A DNA stretch of 64,000 bases from Chondrus crispus (taxonomy: Eukaryota; Rhodophyta; Florideophyceae; Gigartinales; Gigartinaceae), in NCBI RefSeq assembly GCF_000350225.1, contig NW_005179087.1, forward strand, positions 111,821-175,820. The letters run 5' to 3'. This document shows positions 11,301-22,994 of the stretch, in pieces (within the stretch, counting starts at the first letter, position 1; the number at the start of each line of letters is the position of its first letter). Position numbers and translations under genes: made by a program. The notes beneath the pieces are model-generated. The model was not told the origin of the DNA and searched no databases. It worked only from the letters and a program-made list of their open reading frames with translations.

Positions 11301-12433
11301 AGTTCAGTCATTCGACTGACAGAGAGCAGAGAGAACGCAAAGTCCGGAACGTGCAATACATCTGTCAACTTGCACGGTTCGATGCGGCCATTCACGTTTA
11401 ACTTCAAGTGAACGTCACCACGGCCGGCAACCTTTGCACTAGCCTTGATTCCCATCTGAACAGAGGCGGATTCAAGTGGCTCATACGTCGCAAACAAAGA
11501 TCAGTCATATGTAATATGAGCTGTACAAGCTGAATCTACGAGCCACGAAGGCAACATCTCCAGATCGTTCGTGTGCGAAGCTTTCGACATCAGACATGTG
11601 AAGTCGACGCTGTTTACAACCATGTCGGGATCAGGTTTCTGTGTGACAAATGCAGATTGTTTCCGCTGAGACATACGCGGTTTATATCCGCTAGGAGGAG
11701 CCGGGCGACGCCCATTCAAATCCTTTCCCCAGCAGCGGGTTGCCGTATGGCCTGTATGACCGCAGTTCGTGCATTTGTAATCGTTTATGTCCCGCTTGTT
11801 CGGGGCACGATTAACCAGAGCCGATGTCTGTGAGGAGCTAGACTTCATGTTTGCTCGTTGCTCTTCCTGCAGCAGACGACTTTTCACAAAGTCCAAACTG
11901 AATATCTCTTCCTCATTACCGAGAGCATCAAGTGCAACAATGAGAGCCTCGAAACGGGCAGGCAGACCGTTGAGCACTGCCATGGCCATCTCCTTATCAT
12001 CGATGTTTACGCTCATTGACTTGAGGATGGCTGCCAGCTGCTTGACACGATTGATGTATGCAAGCACCTTTTCACTGGAAAGCATCTTCACAGTGTAGAA
12101 CTCACGACGTGCAGCTAGTTTGTTCAGCAAAGTGTGCATCTCAAACACGTTGACAATAGCTTCCCACATCTCATGAGCAGTATCAACATCACGTACATGC
12201 TCAAGATGCTCATCTGATAGGGAGAGACCAATCAGTGCTTTACCTTTACTGTCACCTCTGCTCCACTTCTTACGCTCTTCCGCGCGTTCCTCACTTAGAA
12301 CTCTTCCCTCAACGATGTATTGGTCAACATCACGTAGAGCAAGCAGAAGTTCTATTTTCTGCTTCCACACGTAGAAGTTGGAGTCCGTCAGTTTGTCGAT
12401 TCTGATGGATCCTCCTCCTCCTTGATCTTCCAT
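8317..12433 (-). pseudogene. CopA Gag-Pol, decayed
   Basis: Full domain order is recognisable: Gag (12433 onward, MEDQGGGGS), CCHC knuckle CTNCGHTGHTATRC, protease WLVDSACTAH, integrase, RT (LYVDDLLLAG) and RNase H (YSDADWGG, CEAEYIAL). Breaks: a TGA at 11501-11503 right after the protease motif, a frameshift near 10460-10490, a TGA at 9828-9830 before RT, and a frame change around 9720. Both TGA codons recur in other copies (59853-59855 and 63581-63583). Start chosen at ATG 12433, because the upstream TTG is not a credible start. Confidence 0.9.
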
Positions 12434-12605
12434 TTTAGTGCAAATAAACTTCAAGTACTCGAAAATCCGTTCGGGGATCCCAAGCTGCTAACCGATAGTC
12501 AACACAATGGCAAGCCCACCCGTCTAAGAAATTTGATATGATTACTATGAAGTTGCACTAGGAGAAATTTGCGAACAGATATGTGAATTTATTTGGATGA
12601 AATCC
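12434..12605 (-). other. CopA leader between zinc-finger ORF and gag
   Basis: About 170 nt that contain AATAAA soon after the zinc-finger stop and the ~48-nt block shared with CopB leaders immediately before gag. Confidence 0.6.
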
Positions 12606-13277
12606 CTAACTATTCTGTTCACAAACTACCTTTAAGTGTGCGGCACCGTTCTCGTGGCACTTCAGGTGCCCGTGAGACTCAAAGACGCGATTGCAAGGGA
12701 TACAACGCGGAGTCTCCTTAACGTTGGCAACTTGAATGCGATGAGACCTAGACTGAATGTGGTCGTAAAAGGCCTTCGCACTATTGCCACTAACGCCGCA
12801 CACTTTACAATACCGCTTATACCGCGGGCACACCTTACGATTCCTCTTGCGCTCACGCTTGAACTGCTTATCCGCGAGAACAGCCGCTTTCCGAGCAGAA
12901 AGTCGATGCGTAGTTCTCTTTATTGGTGCGGGAACAGAGCGCAGAATACGAGGAATCCTATATGGTGCGCAACTCGAGGACGGACCCGGAAGTGCGAGCC
13001 GAGGCGAAGGTTGATCCTCAGGCTCAAGCATCTCAACGGATACGACCTCCGATGTCCTAATCGTTCGACCGGTGACCAGCTTCTCAGGCGCAGACCGCAC
13101 CGGTACTAATTCCAGATCTAACACAACCCCGTAAAAACAGGTATTCACAAAAAGGAATATGAAGATAACTGTCAGTAACAGATTTTGGAATTATTGCTCT
13201 TAAGAACCACCAAAACGTGCAAAGACAATCACTTAGATGTGTAGGAAATGGAAAGAAACTCAAAACTTACTTTGCAT
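12606..13277 (-). CDS. CopA accessory two-finger C2H2 protein (spliced)
   Basis: Predicted two-exon gene in the retrotransposon leader, sense to gag. Exon 1 is ATGCAAA (13277-13271), the intron is 13270-13118 (GTAAGT...TTAG, 153 nt) and exon 2 is 13117-12606. The product is 172 residues with fingers C106-C109-H122-H128 and C141-C144-H157-H163, both C-x2-C-x12-H-x5-H as in U1C/JAZ-type RNA-binding fingers, preceded by a basic KRERKRNRK stretch. This copy keeps all eight zinc ligands although the neighbouring Gag-Pol is broken. The unspliced exon-2 frame starts only at a GTG. The RNA-binding role is inferred from spacing. Confidence 0.65.
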
Positions 13278-13640
13278 GAGAGAACGAAGAAAAACCAAAT
13301 GCGAGATTGACGACGACGGCGGTAGCGGGAGCGGAAACGAAGACGAAGACCAAAGACAGAGAGAGCAGCAAGAATCACAGCAAGAACAAAAGCCAAACCA
13401 AGAACGAAGACAACGAAGACAGCGGGGGCGATGACCAAAACCAATTCACACAAGAGAGCAAGAACGACAGCAGCAGCGAAAACCAAAACCAAGAACAACG
13501 GCAAGAACGAGAGCGACAACGACAGCGAGAAGACCAGCGGAAAGAACGACGAGAAACGGCAGCGAAAACGACAGCGACAAGGACGGCAGAAACAACGGAA
13601 TGAGAACGACAGACTCATGCAGTGAAACGACAGCGAGGGA
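13278..13640 (-). other. CopA leader, TCGTTC-rich part
   Basis: Low-complexity leader between PBS and the exon-1 ATG. It is rich in GTCGTT/TCGTTC on the sense strand. Long open frames here on both strands are composition artefacts. Confidence 0.6.
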
Positions 13641-13654
13641 CTGGGCCCATAACC
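13641..13654 (-). other. Primer-binding site (half initiator tRNA-Met)
   Basis: Reverse-strand GGTTATGGGCCCAG directly after the LTR end at 13655. Confidence 0.85.
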
Positions 13655-13806
13655 TAATGGTAGGTTCGGAGGGGCAAGGGAAAGAACGAGGACAGGTTGA
13701 TGTGTGTGAGTGAAGGAGTTGGTACCGAGGTTTACTTGGAGCCGTCTTTCAGCGATACTTATACACTGCGAGTGCGACATTATTGTGAATCATTGATGCG
13801 ATTCCT
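13655..13806 (-). repeat. CopA LTR remnant plus ~40 bp unknown
   Basis: The U5/TATA end of an A2-type LTR is recognisable from 13655 to about 13770. The next ~40 bases before the following LTR do not match any LTR in the window. The remnant is the only trace of this element's 5' LTR. Confidence 0.65.
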
Positions 13807-15070
13807 TAATGGTAGGTTCGGACCGGCAATGGAAAGAAGGAGGGCAGGTTGATGTGTGTGAGTGAAGGAGTTGGTACCGAGGTTTACTTTGAAGCCGTTT
13901 TCCTGCGATACTTATACACTTCGAGTGCTACACTATCGCTCTACTCCGACTCCCAGTAAACCATACTCTACTATGCGCGACCAAGCGCGGTCCTCTTGTG
14001 GCCCGACCATACTGTTCGATTTCCACCTTACGAATCGATTCGTAACTATTAGCTCACAACTATTTCTACACATTCCAAATGACTGTAAACCATGGCCCTA
14101 TGCATGCAACTGTTTCACACCTTACTAATCTGCATCCAGTCATGCCAGACTTCATTGTTGTGCAACGAAGAACTTGGCACTTGTCTATTTCCAACAACGA
14201 AAACGTCTTTCATATCACAATCGCCATACGTATCCTTGTTTCTCACCTTACTAATTTCGCCAAGCACTGTCAGATAATTATGGCAAGTTATAACAATGTG
14301 CATCCAGACTTTCTACACAACTCACATGAGAATACATGTAAATCACACGAGTACTGTCATGAACTTGCATCCAACGGCGCACCATGACGAGAGCACAGTG
14401 CAACGGCACGTGCTCACGCAAGACTCGCATACAGCGTGACGCGTACACAGAATAATCGCACAACTGTATTCCTCTCGCGACAAGTACTTGTTGTACTTTT
14501 GATTCACATGTACTGTACTCGGACACGCGCAGGATCGCAAACAGTCTGACACTGTAAAACTGTAAATCCTCATGTGCATACACCTGGATGCGTGTACATG
14601 TGTACGTACACGAATCCACCTGGCGACGTGTACATGTGTACACGGCATACATGTGTCCCGCCCGGGGGCCCCATGCAATTACCCATTACAACCATGGCAA
14701 ACCACTTGAAACCCCCAAAACAACGTAATTATGGCATATACAGGCCATTTAAAGTACATCACAAGGCCAATGACGCACACGTGGACAACGCTCGACCAAT
14801 AGATTTGCAGCATTAGACCTGAGGGCCAATAGAATTGCAGTATTTCTTGTGTAGTCTATAGTGCTATGGGCCAAGGTTCCACTTGGCAAAACTATGCAAA
14901 TTTGCATGACCCTCCGAGAGGCCACTTTCGTCCTCGGAACCCCAAAATCTGGGATTTTACACGTGTCATGTCGTGATATGGGTGAGAGCGCCTGGACCGT
15001 GCAGTGATGTACACGTGTCACTCGATTTTGACCTTTTCAGATAACGGCATGTGGTCGCACATTTTCAATA
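13807..15070 (-). repeat. CopA LTR, no internal region attached
   Basis: A complete 1264-bp CopA LTR (reverse strand) joined on the left to a broken LTR and on the right to CopB protease/integrase sequence. No 5-bp duplication links the two flanks (TTCCT against TTTCT). It is therefore more likely a recombination or deletion product than a simple solo LTR. Confidence 0.8.
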
Positions 15071-16382
15071 TTTCTTGTACATTAACATTAACATGGGCCA
15101 TGCGTTCATGTAGCGTCTGCAGGGTAACTACGTGAGCAGAAAAGGTTTCATTCATGACGTCAAGTATGTACAAATCCCCAACTTGACTCGCTGTGGCAAC
15201 TACAGTTGGTCCTGCAGTAACGCGGCATTTCTCATTTTCAAATGACAGTTGCAAACCCTTTGAAACTATTTGGCTAACAGACAGTAGCGAGTATCCGAAA
15301 TCAGGGAAATGCAAAACGTTTGACAATTTGCAAGGATGGGGACTACCGTTGACGTTCAACATGAATTCTACCTCGCTGCGACCAGCAACATTAGCTCTAG
15401 CCTTCGTGCCCATCTCGACTGATCCAGATTGCATCTGTTCATACGTAACGAACAAAGAGCGATCAAACGTAATGTGAGCGCTGCAACCAGAATCGACAAG
15501 CCATGACCTTGCGTTTGCAGCCCTCTTTTCTGGAGTGGAAGTCGAAAGCAAGCAAGTAAAGTCACTCTCAGCAAAGGCAGCAGTGGAATTGTCATCTCGA
15601 GAAACGAATGCACTTGGCTTCAAGCCAGTGTTGCGTGACCGAAACCCATCTGGCGGTGCAGGTCGGCGCCCATTCACGTCCTTGCCCCAGCAACGCGCTG
15701 AAGTATGCCCATGTCTGTTGCAATTCGTACATTTCATATCGCGTCGAATAGGCATACGATTGACAAGTGCAGGTGCATGTGGTGATGAAGCAGAAGCGGT
15801 CTTCATGCTTTCTCGTTGCTCTTCTTGCAGGAGACGACTCTTCACAAACTCGAGTCCAAACACTTTATCTTCATTGCCAAGTGCGTCAAGAGCAACAATC
15901 AAGTTATCGAATCGTGCAGGCAAGCCATTCAACACAGTCATGCAATTTCTTTATCGTCAATCTCAACACTCATTGACTGCAATCTGGCAGCAAGTTGCTT
16001 CACACGATTGATGAACACGAGCACTTTCTCGGATGGGAGCATGGATACAGTGTAAAAGTCGCAACGGGCGGCAAGTTTGTTGAGCAAAGTATGACGCTCA
16101 AACACATTCAGAATTGCTTCCCATGTCTCTTTCGCACTGCTACACCCTCGCACATGTTGCGAGTAGTCATCAGAAAGCGTGAGTCCGATGACTGCCTTTG
16201 CTTTTGCGTCACCACGGATCCATTTTCTCCGGTCATCTGACGTCGCATTCTCCGGGATATCATCAAAAACGTATTGATCGACATCTCGGAGAGCAAGCAG
16301 TAGCTGGATTTTCTGCTTCCAGATGTAAAAGTTAGATGCGGTCAGCTTCTCGATTCTGACCGATCCAGAGCTTTGGTCATCC
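15071..16382 (-). pseudogene. CopB gag-protease fragment, element IV
   Basis: Minus-strand CopB polyprotein start: Gag from ATG 16382 (MDDQSSGS), a 1-nt frameshift near 15940 (DDKEIA to AVLNGLP), CCHC knuckle CTNCNRHGHTSARC and protease WLVDSGCSAH (the usual D-S-G, unlike CopA D-S-A). It ends at the start of integrase (LHERMAHV), where the CopA LTR begins. RT and RNase H are missing. Confidence 0.85.
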
Positions 16383-17435
16383 ATTTCGCCGAATAGATGT
16401 ACCCTTCGAGTATACAAGGTCTTCCGTTCCGGGATCTCAAGCCGTTAACCGATAGTCAACACAATGGCAAGCCCACCCGTATAAGAAGTTTGCAGCGATT
16501 ACTCGGAAACGATCTTGGTGCTTGTTCCCAGCGGAGTGGAACAAGCGTATTCTTCTTAAAAATGCCTTAGGGCGCTACCCCTGTATGTCGGCCAGTGCGG
16601 GTCTTTCAACTGTGAACTAAATCAAACGTGCCACGAGTAAGCACAACACTTTGCCTGTAGACGAACCAGGACTTTTGGTCACTACCGCGAACTTTCCCTG
16701 CAACCAAGATCGGCTTGTCCAAACTTGATACGGTACTACCCCAATGTTCACGCCTAGGGTCACCCTCTTCCGTGCGAACTTAATCAAGGCACGCGACCTT
16801 ATACACGTATAGTGAGAGGTTCAGTGTTTAGGCACGTATTCTCTTCACCCAGGGGAGCGAAGTCGTGCCTATAGGGCTAATACCGAGAGCGTTACCCACA
16901 CCGCCGACGCACCTCCCGAAGGCAGAGTGCGGATCGACTAGACCAGTACACTGTGATCCTCCCCGAGGATCAGTGTTTCGTCTCTCGACGATTCTTGGTC
17001 GGACCCTCGCTCAAGTCAGATTTCCAATGGCACCAGCCTTTCACCAAGAGCGAGGGTATCGGCAGCTACGACGATCACCGGCGTGATCGAAGGGCAGTCT
17101 TCTTGGATTGATATGGTACGTTGGCGACTAGGGACTACACCCACAGCTCACACAACGATTGCCAAGACCAAGCTGCAACTGACACGAAGAAAATCCACCA
17201 AGTTGAAACGACAGCAGGTAGACGGAGACGAACGACCAAGATGATAACGACAGCAAGTAGACGACGATAGAACAAAACGAACGACGGCGGCGATGAAAAC
17301 GGCAGCGGAAACGACAGCAGAAACCAAAACGAGAACGACAGCGGAGACCAAAACGAGAACGACAGCAGAAACAAACACGAAAACGGCAGCAGAAACTGAG
17401 AACAATCACTCACACAGCGGAAAAATAACGTTGAA
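16383..17435 (-). other. CopB leader, element IV (complete)
   Basis: The only complete, uninterrupted CopB leader in the window, about 1.05 kb from PBS to gag. The PBS-proximal 300 nt are GTCGTT-rich. The remainder includes the two hairpins described for the first leader and the block shared with CopA before gag. No open frame with family resemblance was seen. Confidence 0.75.
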
Positions 17436-17449
17436 CTGGGCCCATAACC
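17436..17449 (-). other. Primer-binding site (half initiator tRNA-Met)
   Basis: Reverse-strand GGTTATGGGCCCAG directly following the CopB 5' LTR. Confidence 0.85.
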
Positions 17450-18385
17450 TACTGGAAGGTCAGCGGGGCAAAGGGAAATCGAAGGACGGTTGATGAGGTG
17501 AAGTTAAAGGATTGGGTACCGATTTACTTCGAGTCGCCAACTTCTGGCGCTACTTATACACTTCTGCCATCCTGTAGAACTCTACTACCAAACGCTACGA
17601 CACACATACTACAAATGTATTGGCTCTAACACATGTGCCCGTCTTGCTACTCAGCCAAACTGGCGATGGCCCAGCGAACAGAACAGAAAACCGCCTTACG
17701 AATCAGCACTGTCATGACGGAGAAATTAGTAAGGCAGTACAACAAAGCAAAGCAAAGCACAAATTCCCTTACTATTCCAAATCCAGCGTGGCACAAATTC
17801 GTAAGGCACGTTTACAGCTCACACGTTGCCTTACGAATTCAGATCAATCCTGCAAGGGCTGTTTACAGCGCACACGTTGCCTTATGAATCTGAGTCTCTC
17901 GTGAGGTCCTGTCCACTGTCAATTACAACAGTGCACATTTTGCCTTACGAATTCAAAACTCGCGCAACGGTATCTTTGTGTCCTGCTGTACCCGTGCTGC
18001 ACTCCATGGACGCCGTAAACCTTTGGCACGTGCCAGGCACCCGCCACCAAGGTTCTATACTTTGTGTGTAAGACTGCAGGCGTACTGTACACGTCCGACA
18101 GTGTAATGAGGACGTGTGTCCAGGTCATACACGTGTCGGGCGAAGAAAATGAAACATGCTCAGATTGTACTGTACACCGCAACCGTGTACATATTTCACA
18201 CGTGTACACGTTGAAAACCAAACTTGCTCCTGAAGTACTGTATAGTGCAACCGTGTACAGAAATCACACGTGTACAAGTTGAAAATCAAACTTCCTTAGC
18301 TTGTCATGCGGAGTGTTTTCGATTTTACACGTGTCAAACCTGTCGTTGTGTGTCATGCATATCAGCATCTGGTCGTTGAATAACA
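17450..18385 (-). repeat. CopB 5' LTR, element IV
   Basis: A 936-bp LTR, in element sense TGTTATTCAACGACC (18385) to TTCCAGTA (17450). Its outer flank is a CopA gag fragment, so element IV inserted in, or recombined with, a CopA gag. Confidence 0.85.
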
Positions 18386-18718
18386 AGAAGAGCAAGCAGA
18401 AGTTGGATTTTCTGCTTCCACACGTAGAAGTTGGAGTCCGTCAATTTGTCGATTCTGATGGATCTTCCTCCTCCTTGATCTTCCATTTTAGTGCAAATAA
18501 ACTTCAAGTATTTGAAAATCCGTTCGGGGATCCCAAGCCGTTAACCGATAGTCAACACAATGGCAAGCCCACCCGTCTAAGAAGTTCGATATGATTACTA
18601 TGAAGTTGCACTAGGAGAAATTTGCGAATAGATATGTGAATTTATTTGGAAGAAATCCCTAACTATTCTGTCGACAAACTACCTTCAAGTGTGCAGCGCC
18701 ATTCTCGTGGCACTTCAG
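18386..18718 (-). pseudogene. CopA remnant: gag N-terminus, leader, zinc-finger 3' end
   Basis: Minus-strand CopA piece: about 33 gag codons from ATG 18486 (MEDQGGGRSIRIDKL) cut at 18386 by the CopB LTR, the leader upstream of gag, and the last ~19 codons of the zinc-finger ORF (about 18660-18718). The piece is interrupted at 18719 by an A2 LTR on the other strand. Confidence 0.75.
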
Positions 18719-19969
18719 TATTGAAGATGTGCGACCACATGCTGTTATCTGGAAAGTGCAAAATCGAGCGACACGTGTACGTGACTCGACGGTCCGGACC
18801 CTCACCCCATATCACCACATGACACGTGGAAAGTCTCAGATTTCGGGGTTCTGGGGACGAAAGTGGACTTTTGGAGGGTTATGCAAATTTGCATAAATGC
18901 CGAAATTTTGCATTTGACCCGAACCGTTATAGGGCTACACAGGCAATACTGCAAATCTATTGGGTGTCGGTTCGAATGCTGCAATTCTATTGGTCTGTTA
19001 TTGTCCACTTATATGCAGTCATGCTGGTGATATATCTTGAATGATCGGTATACGTTTTAATTACATCATTTCGGGGGTTTCAAGTTGTTCACCATGGTTG
19101 TAATGGGTAATTACGGGTGGCCTTGGCGCTGGACACTTGTGTGCGGTGTACACATGTACACATCGCCAGGTTGCTGCATGTACGTACACTTGTACACGTC
19201 GCCCGCATACCGTCCGGCACGTGTCTGAGCACAGTACATGTGAATTAAAAGTACAACAAGTATTTCTCGCAAGAGACATGTACTTACGTGAGTACTCAGT
19301 GTACGCGTCACGCTGTATGCGACCCTTGCATCAGCATGCGCCGTTGTACTACACTCTCGTCAGCATGCGACGTTGTACTGTGCTCTCGTTATGGTGCGCC
19401 GTTGGATGCAAGTTGATGACAGTACTGGTGTGATTCACATCGGATATCACGTGAGATGTGTAGAAAGTCTGGATGCACATTGTTGCTACCCGTCATAGTT
19501 GTCTGGCAGTGTGTACCGAAATTAGTAAGGTACGAAACAAGGGCATGTATGGGGACTGAGATATGACAGGACTTTGCGTTGTTGGAAATAGAGAGATGCC
19601 AAGTTGTTCATTATGCAAGAATATATTCTGTCATGTCTGGATGCAGATTAGTAAGGTGTGAAACGATTGCATGCATAGGGCCATGGTTTACAGTCACTCG
19701 AAATGTGTAGAAACTGTTGTGCACTGATAGTCAATAGTCAATTCGTAAGGTGGAAATAGAACAGTGTGGACGGGCCAGGAGAGGACCGCGCTTGGTCGTG
19801 CATATGGTAAGTACGGTTTACCAGGTGCCAAAGTAATGGGATAGTGTAACACTCAAAGTGTATAAGTATTGCCGAAAGACGGCTCCAAGTAAACCTCGGT
19901 ACCAACTCCTTCACTCACACACATCAACCTGCCCCCCTTCTTTCCCTTGCCCCTCCGAACCTACCATTA
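18719..19969 (+). repeat. CopA A2-type 5' LTR
   Basis: A 1251-bp LTR, TATTGAAGATG...CTACCATTA, followed directly by the PBS. Confidence 0.85.
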
Positions 19970-19983
19970 GGTTATGGGCCCAG
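19970..19983 (+). other. Primer-binding site (half initiator tRNA-Met)
   Basis: GGTTATGGGCCCAG abutting the LTR end. Confidence 0.85.
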
Positions 19984-20346
19984 TCCCTCGCTGTCGTTTC
20001 ACTGCATGAGTCTGTCGTTCTCGTTCCGTTGTTTCTGCCGTCGTTGTCGCTGTCGTTTTCGCTGCCGTTTCTCGTCGTTCTTTCCGCTGGTCTTCTCGCT
20101 GTCGTTGTCGCTTTCGTTCTTGCCGTCGTTCTTGGTTTTGGTTTTCGCTGCTGCTGTCGTTCTTGCTCTCTTGTGTGAATTGGTTTTGGTCATCGCCCCC
20201 GCTGTCTTCGTTGTCTTCGTTCTTGGTTTGGCCTTTGTTCTTGCTGTGGTTCTTGCTGCTGTCTCTGTCTTTGGTCTTCGTCTTCGTTTCCGCTCCCGCT
20301 ACCGCCGTCGTCGTCAATCTCGCATTTGGTTTTTCTTCGTTCTCTC

Positions 20347-21018
20347 ATGCAAAGTAAGTTTTGAGTTTCTTTCCATTTCCCACACGTCTAAGTGATTGTC
20401 TTTGCACGTTTTGGTGGTTCTTAAGAGCAATAATTCCAAAATCTGTTACTGACAGTTATCTTCATATTCCTTTTTGTGAATACCTGTTTTTACGGGGTTG
20501 TGTTAGATCTGGAATTAGTACCGGTGCGCTCTGCGCCTGGGAAGCTGGTCACTGGTCAAACGGTTAGGACATCAGAGGTCGTATCCGTTGAGGTGCTTGA
20601 GCCTGAGGATCAACCTTCGCCTTGGCTCGCTCTTCCCGGTCCGTCCTCGAGTTGCGCACTTTATAGGATTCCTCGTATTCCGCGCTCTGTTCCCGCACCA
20701 ATAAAGAGAACTACGCATCGACTTTCTGCTCGGAAAGCGGCTGTTCTCGCGGATAAAGAGTTTAAGCGTGAGTGCAAGAGGAATCGTAAGGTGTGCCCGC
20801 GGTATAAGCGGTATTGTAAAGTGTGCGGCGTTAGTGGCAATAGTGCGAAGGCCTTTTACGACCACATTCAGTCTAGGTCTCATCGCATTCAAGTTGCCAA
20901 CGCTAAGGAGACTCCGCGTTGTATCCCTTGCAATCACGTCTTTGAGTCTCACGGGCACCTGAAGTGCCACGAGAACGGTGCCGCATACTCGAAGGTAGTT
21001 TGTGAACAGAATAGTTAG
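20347..21018 (+). CDS. CopA accessory two-finger C2H2 protein (spliced)
   Basis: Exon 1 ATGCAAA is 20347-20353, the intron 20354-20506 (GTAAGT...TTAG, with TTACTGAC as a candidate branch point near 20447-20454) and exon 2 20507-21018. The exon-2 frame is open back to a TAA at 20431 but contains no ATG at all, only the GTG at 20476. The start codon is therefore supplied only by splicing. Finger 1 is intact. The last ligand of finger 2 is Tyr, not His (GAAYSKV). Like the other copies it lies between PBS and gag. Confidence 0.65.
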
Positions 21019-21206
21019 GGATTTCATCCAAATAAATTCACATATCTGTTCGCAAATTTCTCCTAGTGCAACTTCATAGTAATCATATCGAACTTCTTAG
21101 ACGGGTGGGCTTGCCATTGTGTTGACTATCGGTTAACGGCTTGGGATCCCGGAACAGAGACCTTGTATACTCGAAGGGTACATCCATTCGGCAAAATGGA
21201 TGACCA
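21019..21206 (+). other. Chimeric leader and truncated CopB gag start
   Basis: CopA leader (AATAAA shortly after the zinc-finger stop) up to the shared ACGGGTGGGCTTGCC...GGGATCCC block (about 21100-21150), then CopB-specific sequence to ATG 21196. Only 11 nt of gag remain before the CopC LTR. Confidence 0.7.
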
Positions 21207-21946
21207 TATAGAAAGGTCAGCGGGGCAGAGGGAAGAAGGATGGTTGAAGATTGCTGGTGGTTGACGGGAAAAGAAGTTGATACCATTTTACTCTTGGTCG
21301 CCAACTATTGGCGCTACTTATACTCTTCGAACTACATACAATTCGAGCCATTAGGGCTGGTCACGTGACTCTCCTTCTTGCACTCGTTGATAATCAAGTG
21401 ACTCTCCCTGTTGCACTCTCGGTTGATAATCAAGTGACTCTCCTACTTCCACTCTCGGTTGATAATCAAATGACTCTCCTTCTTGCACTCTCGGTTGATA
21501 ATCAAGTGACTCTCCTATTTCCACTCTCGGTTGATAATCAAATGACTTTCCTACTTGTACTCTCTCTTGCTAATAATTTGGGACCGTTTGAGAGTCAATA
21601 ATATCTGAATGTACTGTACTGTAGATTACAGATTTTACAATACAATTAATAACCACTGTGGCACATACGTCATACGTGTCACACACGTGTCAAATCGAGA
21701 AAAATGAAACATGTTCAGAATGTACTGTAGAGTGCCACGAGGTACATAACTTACACGTGTCAACACCAAAATTGAAACATGCTCGGAAATGATAGGAAAG
21801 TGCAACCGTGTACAAATATGACACGTGTTCACTTTGAAGACCAAACATCCTGAGAATGCTCTTGCAAGCATTTTAGGTTTCGTCGACGTACACGTGTAAT
21901 ATCTGTCCAGGCTTGTAGCTTAGCATGTGGTCGAAAATTTCCAACA
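21207..21946 (-). repeat. CopC LTR (3' LTR)
   Basis: A 740-bp LTR, in element sense TGTTGGAAATTTTCG (21946) to CCTTTCTATA (21207). It carries about six 36-bp tandem units (roughly 21365-21580) next to the TATA-like box. It is 31 bp shorter than the copy at 54370-55140, mainly because that copy duplicates a GTGTGACACGTATGAC segment. Confidence 0.85.
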
Positions 21947-21957
21947 CTCCCCCTCGA
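21947..21957 (-). promoter_or_regulatory. Polypurine tract
   Basis: Reverse-strand GAGGGGGAG between the pol stop and the CopC LTR. Confidence 0.7.
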
Positions 21958-22511
21958 TCACATGCTGTTACTGGACACTGCAAGCCCCAGAAGTTCTACA
22001 AACTTCTGGAATAGAATTCGCCCAAGTGCTTTGGTTAAGATATCCGCAGGCATCGAAGTGGTCGGACAATGCGACAAATACACAATGTTTCTCTTAATAG
22101 CATCTCGTACGTAGTGGTATTTTACATCAACATGTTTGTTGCGACGGTTGATCGATTCATTCTGTGCAAACGAAATCGTCCCTGCATTGTCACACCCCAT
22201 CATGATCGTGGGATCAGAATCAAGTCCGAGGACATCAGCAACAACTTGACGCAACCAGGTCACCTCCTTACACGCTTCACATAGTGCAATGTACTCAGCT
22301 TCACACGTCGAAGTCGCAACCACAGTCTGTTTCCGGGAACTCCAACTGATAGCTCCATCACAGAACTTGAAAACATATCCGCTGGTCGACTTGCGAGAGT
22401 CTGAACAACCGGCCCAGTCAGCATCACTGAAACCAAGCAACTCCGGCGATTTGGATTTATTGTCAAACACGATTCCTAAGTTACGAGTCCCTTGCACGTA
22501 TCGCATTACTC
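21958..22511 (-). pseudogene. CopB/C RNase H fragment
   Basis: C-terminal ~180 residues of Pol with GFSDADWAGCSDSRKS, CEAEYIALCEACKE and CDNAGTISFAQNESINRRNKH, ending in SM stop. Upstream it joins gag directly at about 22512 (CGCATTACTCGTT / ATCGAATCG), so protease, integrase and RT are deleted. This is a second, independent gag-to-pol deletion, different from element II. Confidence 0.85.
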
Positions 22512-22994
22512 GTTATCGAATCGTGGAGGCAAGCCATTCAACACAGCCATTGCAATTTCTTTATCGTCAATCTCAACACTCATTGACTGCAATCTGGCAG
22601 CAAGTTGCTTCACACGATTGATGAACACGAGCACTTTCTCGGATGGGAGCATGGAAACAGTGTAAAAGTCGCGACGGGCGGAAAGTTTGTTGAGCAAAGT
22701 GTGACGCTCAAACACATTCAGAATCGCCTCCCATGTCTCTTTTGCACTGCTACACCCTCGCACATGTTGCAAGTAGTCATCAGAAAGCGTGAGTCCGATG
22801 ACTGCCTTTGCTTTCGCATCACCACGAATCCACTTCCTGCGATCATCTGAGGTCGCATTTTCCGATATATCATCAAAAACGTATTGATCGACATCTCGGA
22901 GAGCAAGCAGTAGCTCGATTTTCTGCTTCCAGATGTAAAAGTTAGATGCGGTCAGCTTCTCGATTCTGACCGATCCGGAGCTTTGGTCATCCAT
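22512..22994 (-). pseudogene. CopB gag 5' fragment
   Basis: Gag from ATG 22994 (MDDQSSGSVRIEKL) through NGLPPRFDN (about 160 residues), then fused to the RNase H fragment. The Gag frame stays open to the junction and runs a few codons into it (22506). The knuckle is lost. Confidence 0.85.

Larger units (their letters stand above)
7056..13806 (-). mobile_element. CopA (A2 variant) element, decayed
   Basis: Minus-strand element with 3' LTR (7056-8305), PPT, Gag-Pol (12433-8317), leader with zinc-finger ORF, PBS (13641-13654) and only the end of the 5' LTR (13655 to about 13770). It inserted in the CopB leader of element III. Gag-Pol has at least two nonsense codons and one frameshift, but the accessory ORF is still open. 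The 5' LTR is lost beyond about 115 bp. Confidence 0.8.
18719..21206 (+). mobile_element. A2/CopB hybrid element, 5' part
   Basis: Plus-strand element with an A2 LTR, PBS and a CopA leader with zinc-finger ORF. Within the ~48-nt block shared by both families it switches to CopB sequence, so the gag start at 21196 is MDD (CopB) instead of MEDQ. It is cut after about 4 codons by a CopC LTR. Template switching during reverse transcription is the simplest explanation. Confidence 0.7.
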
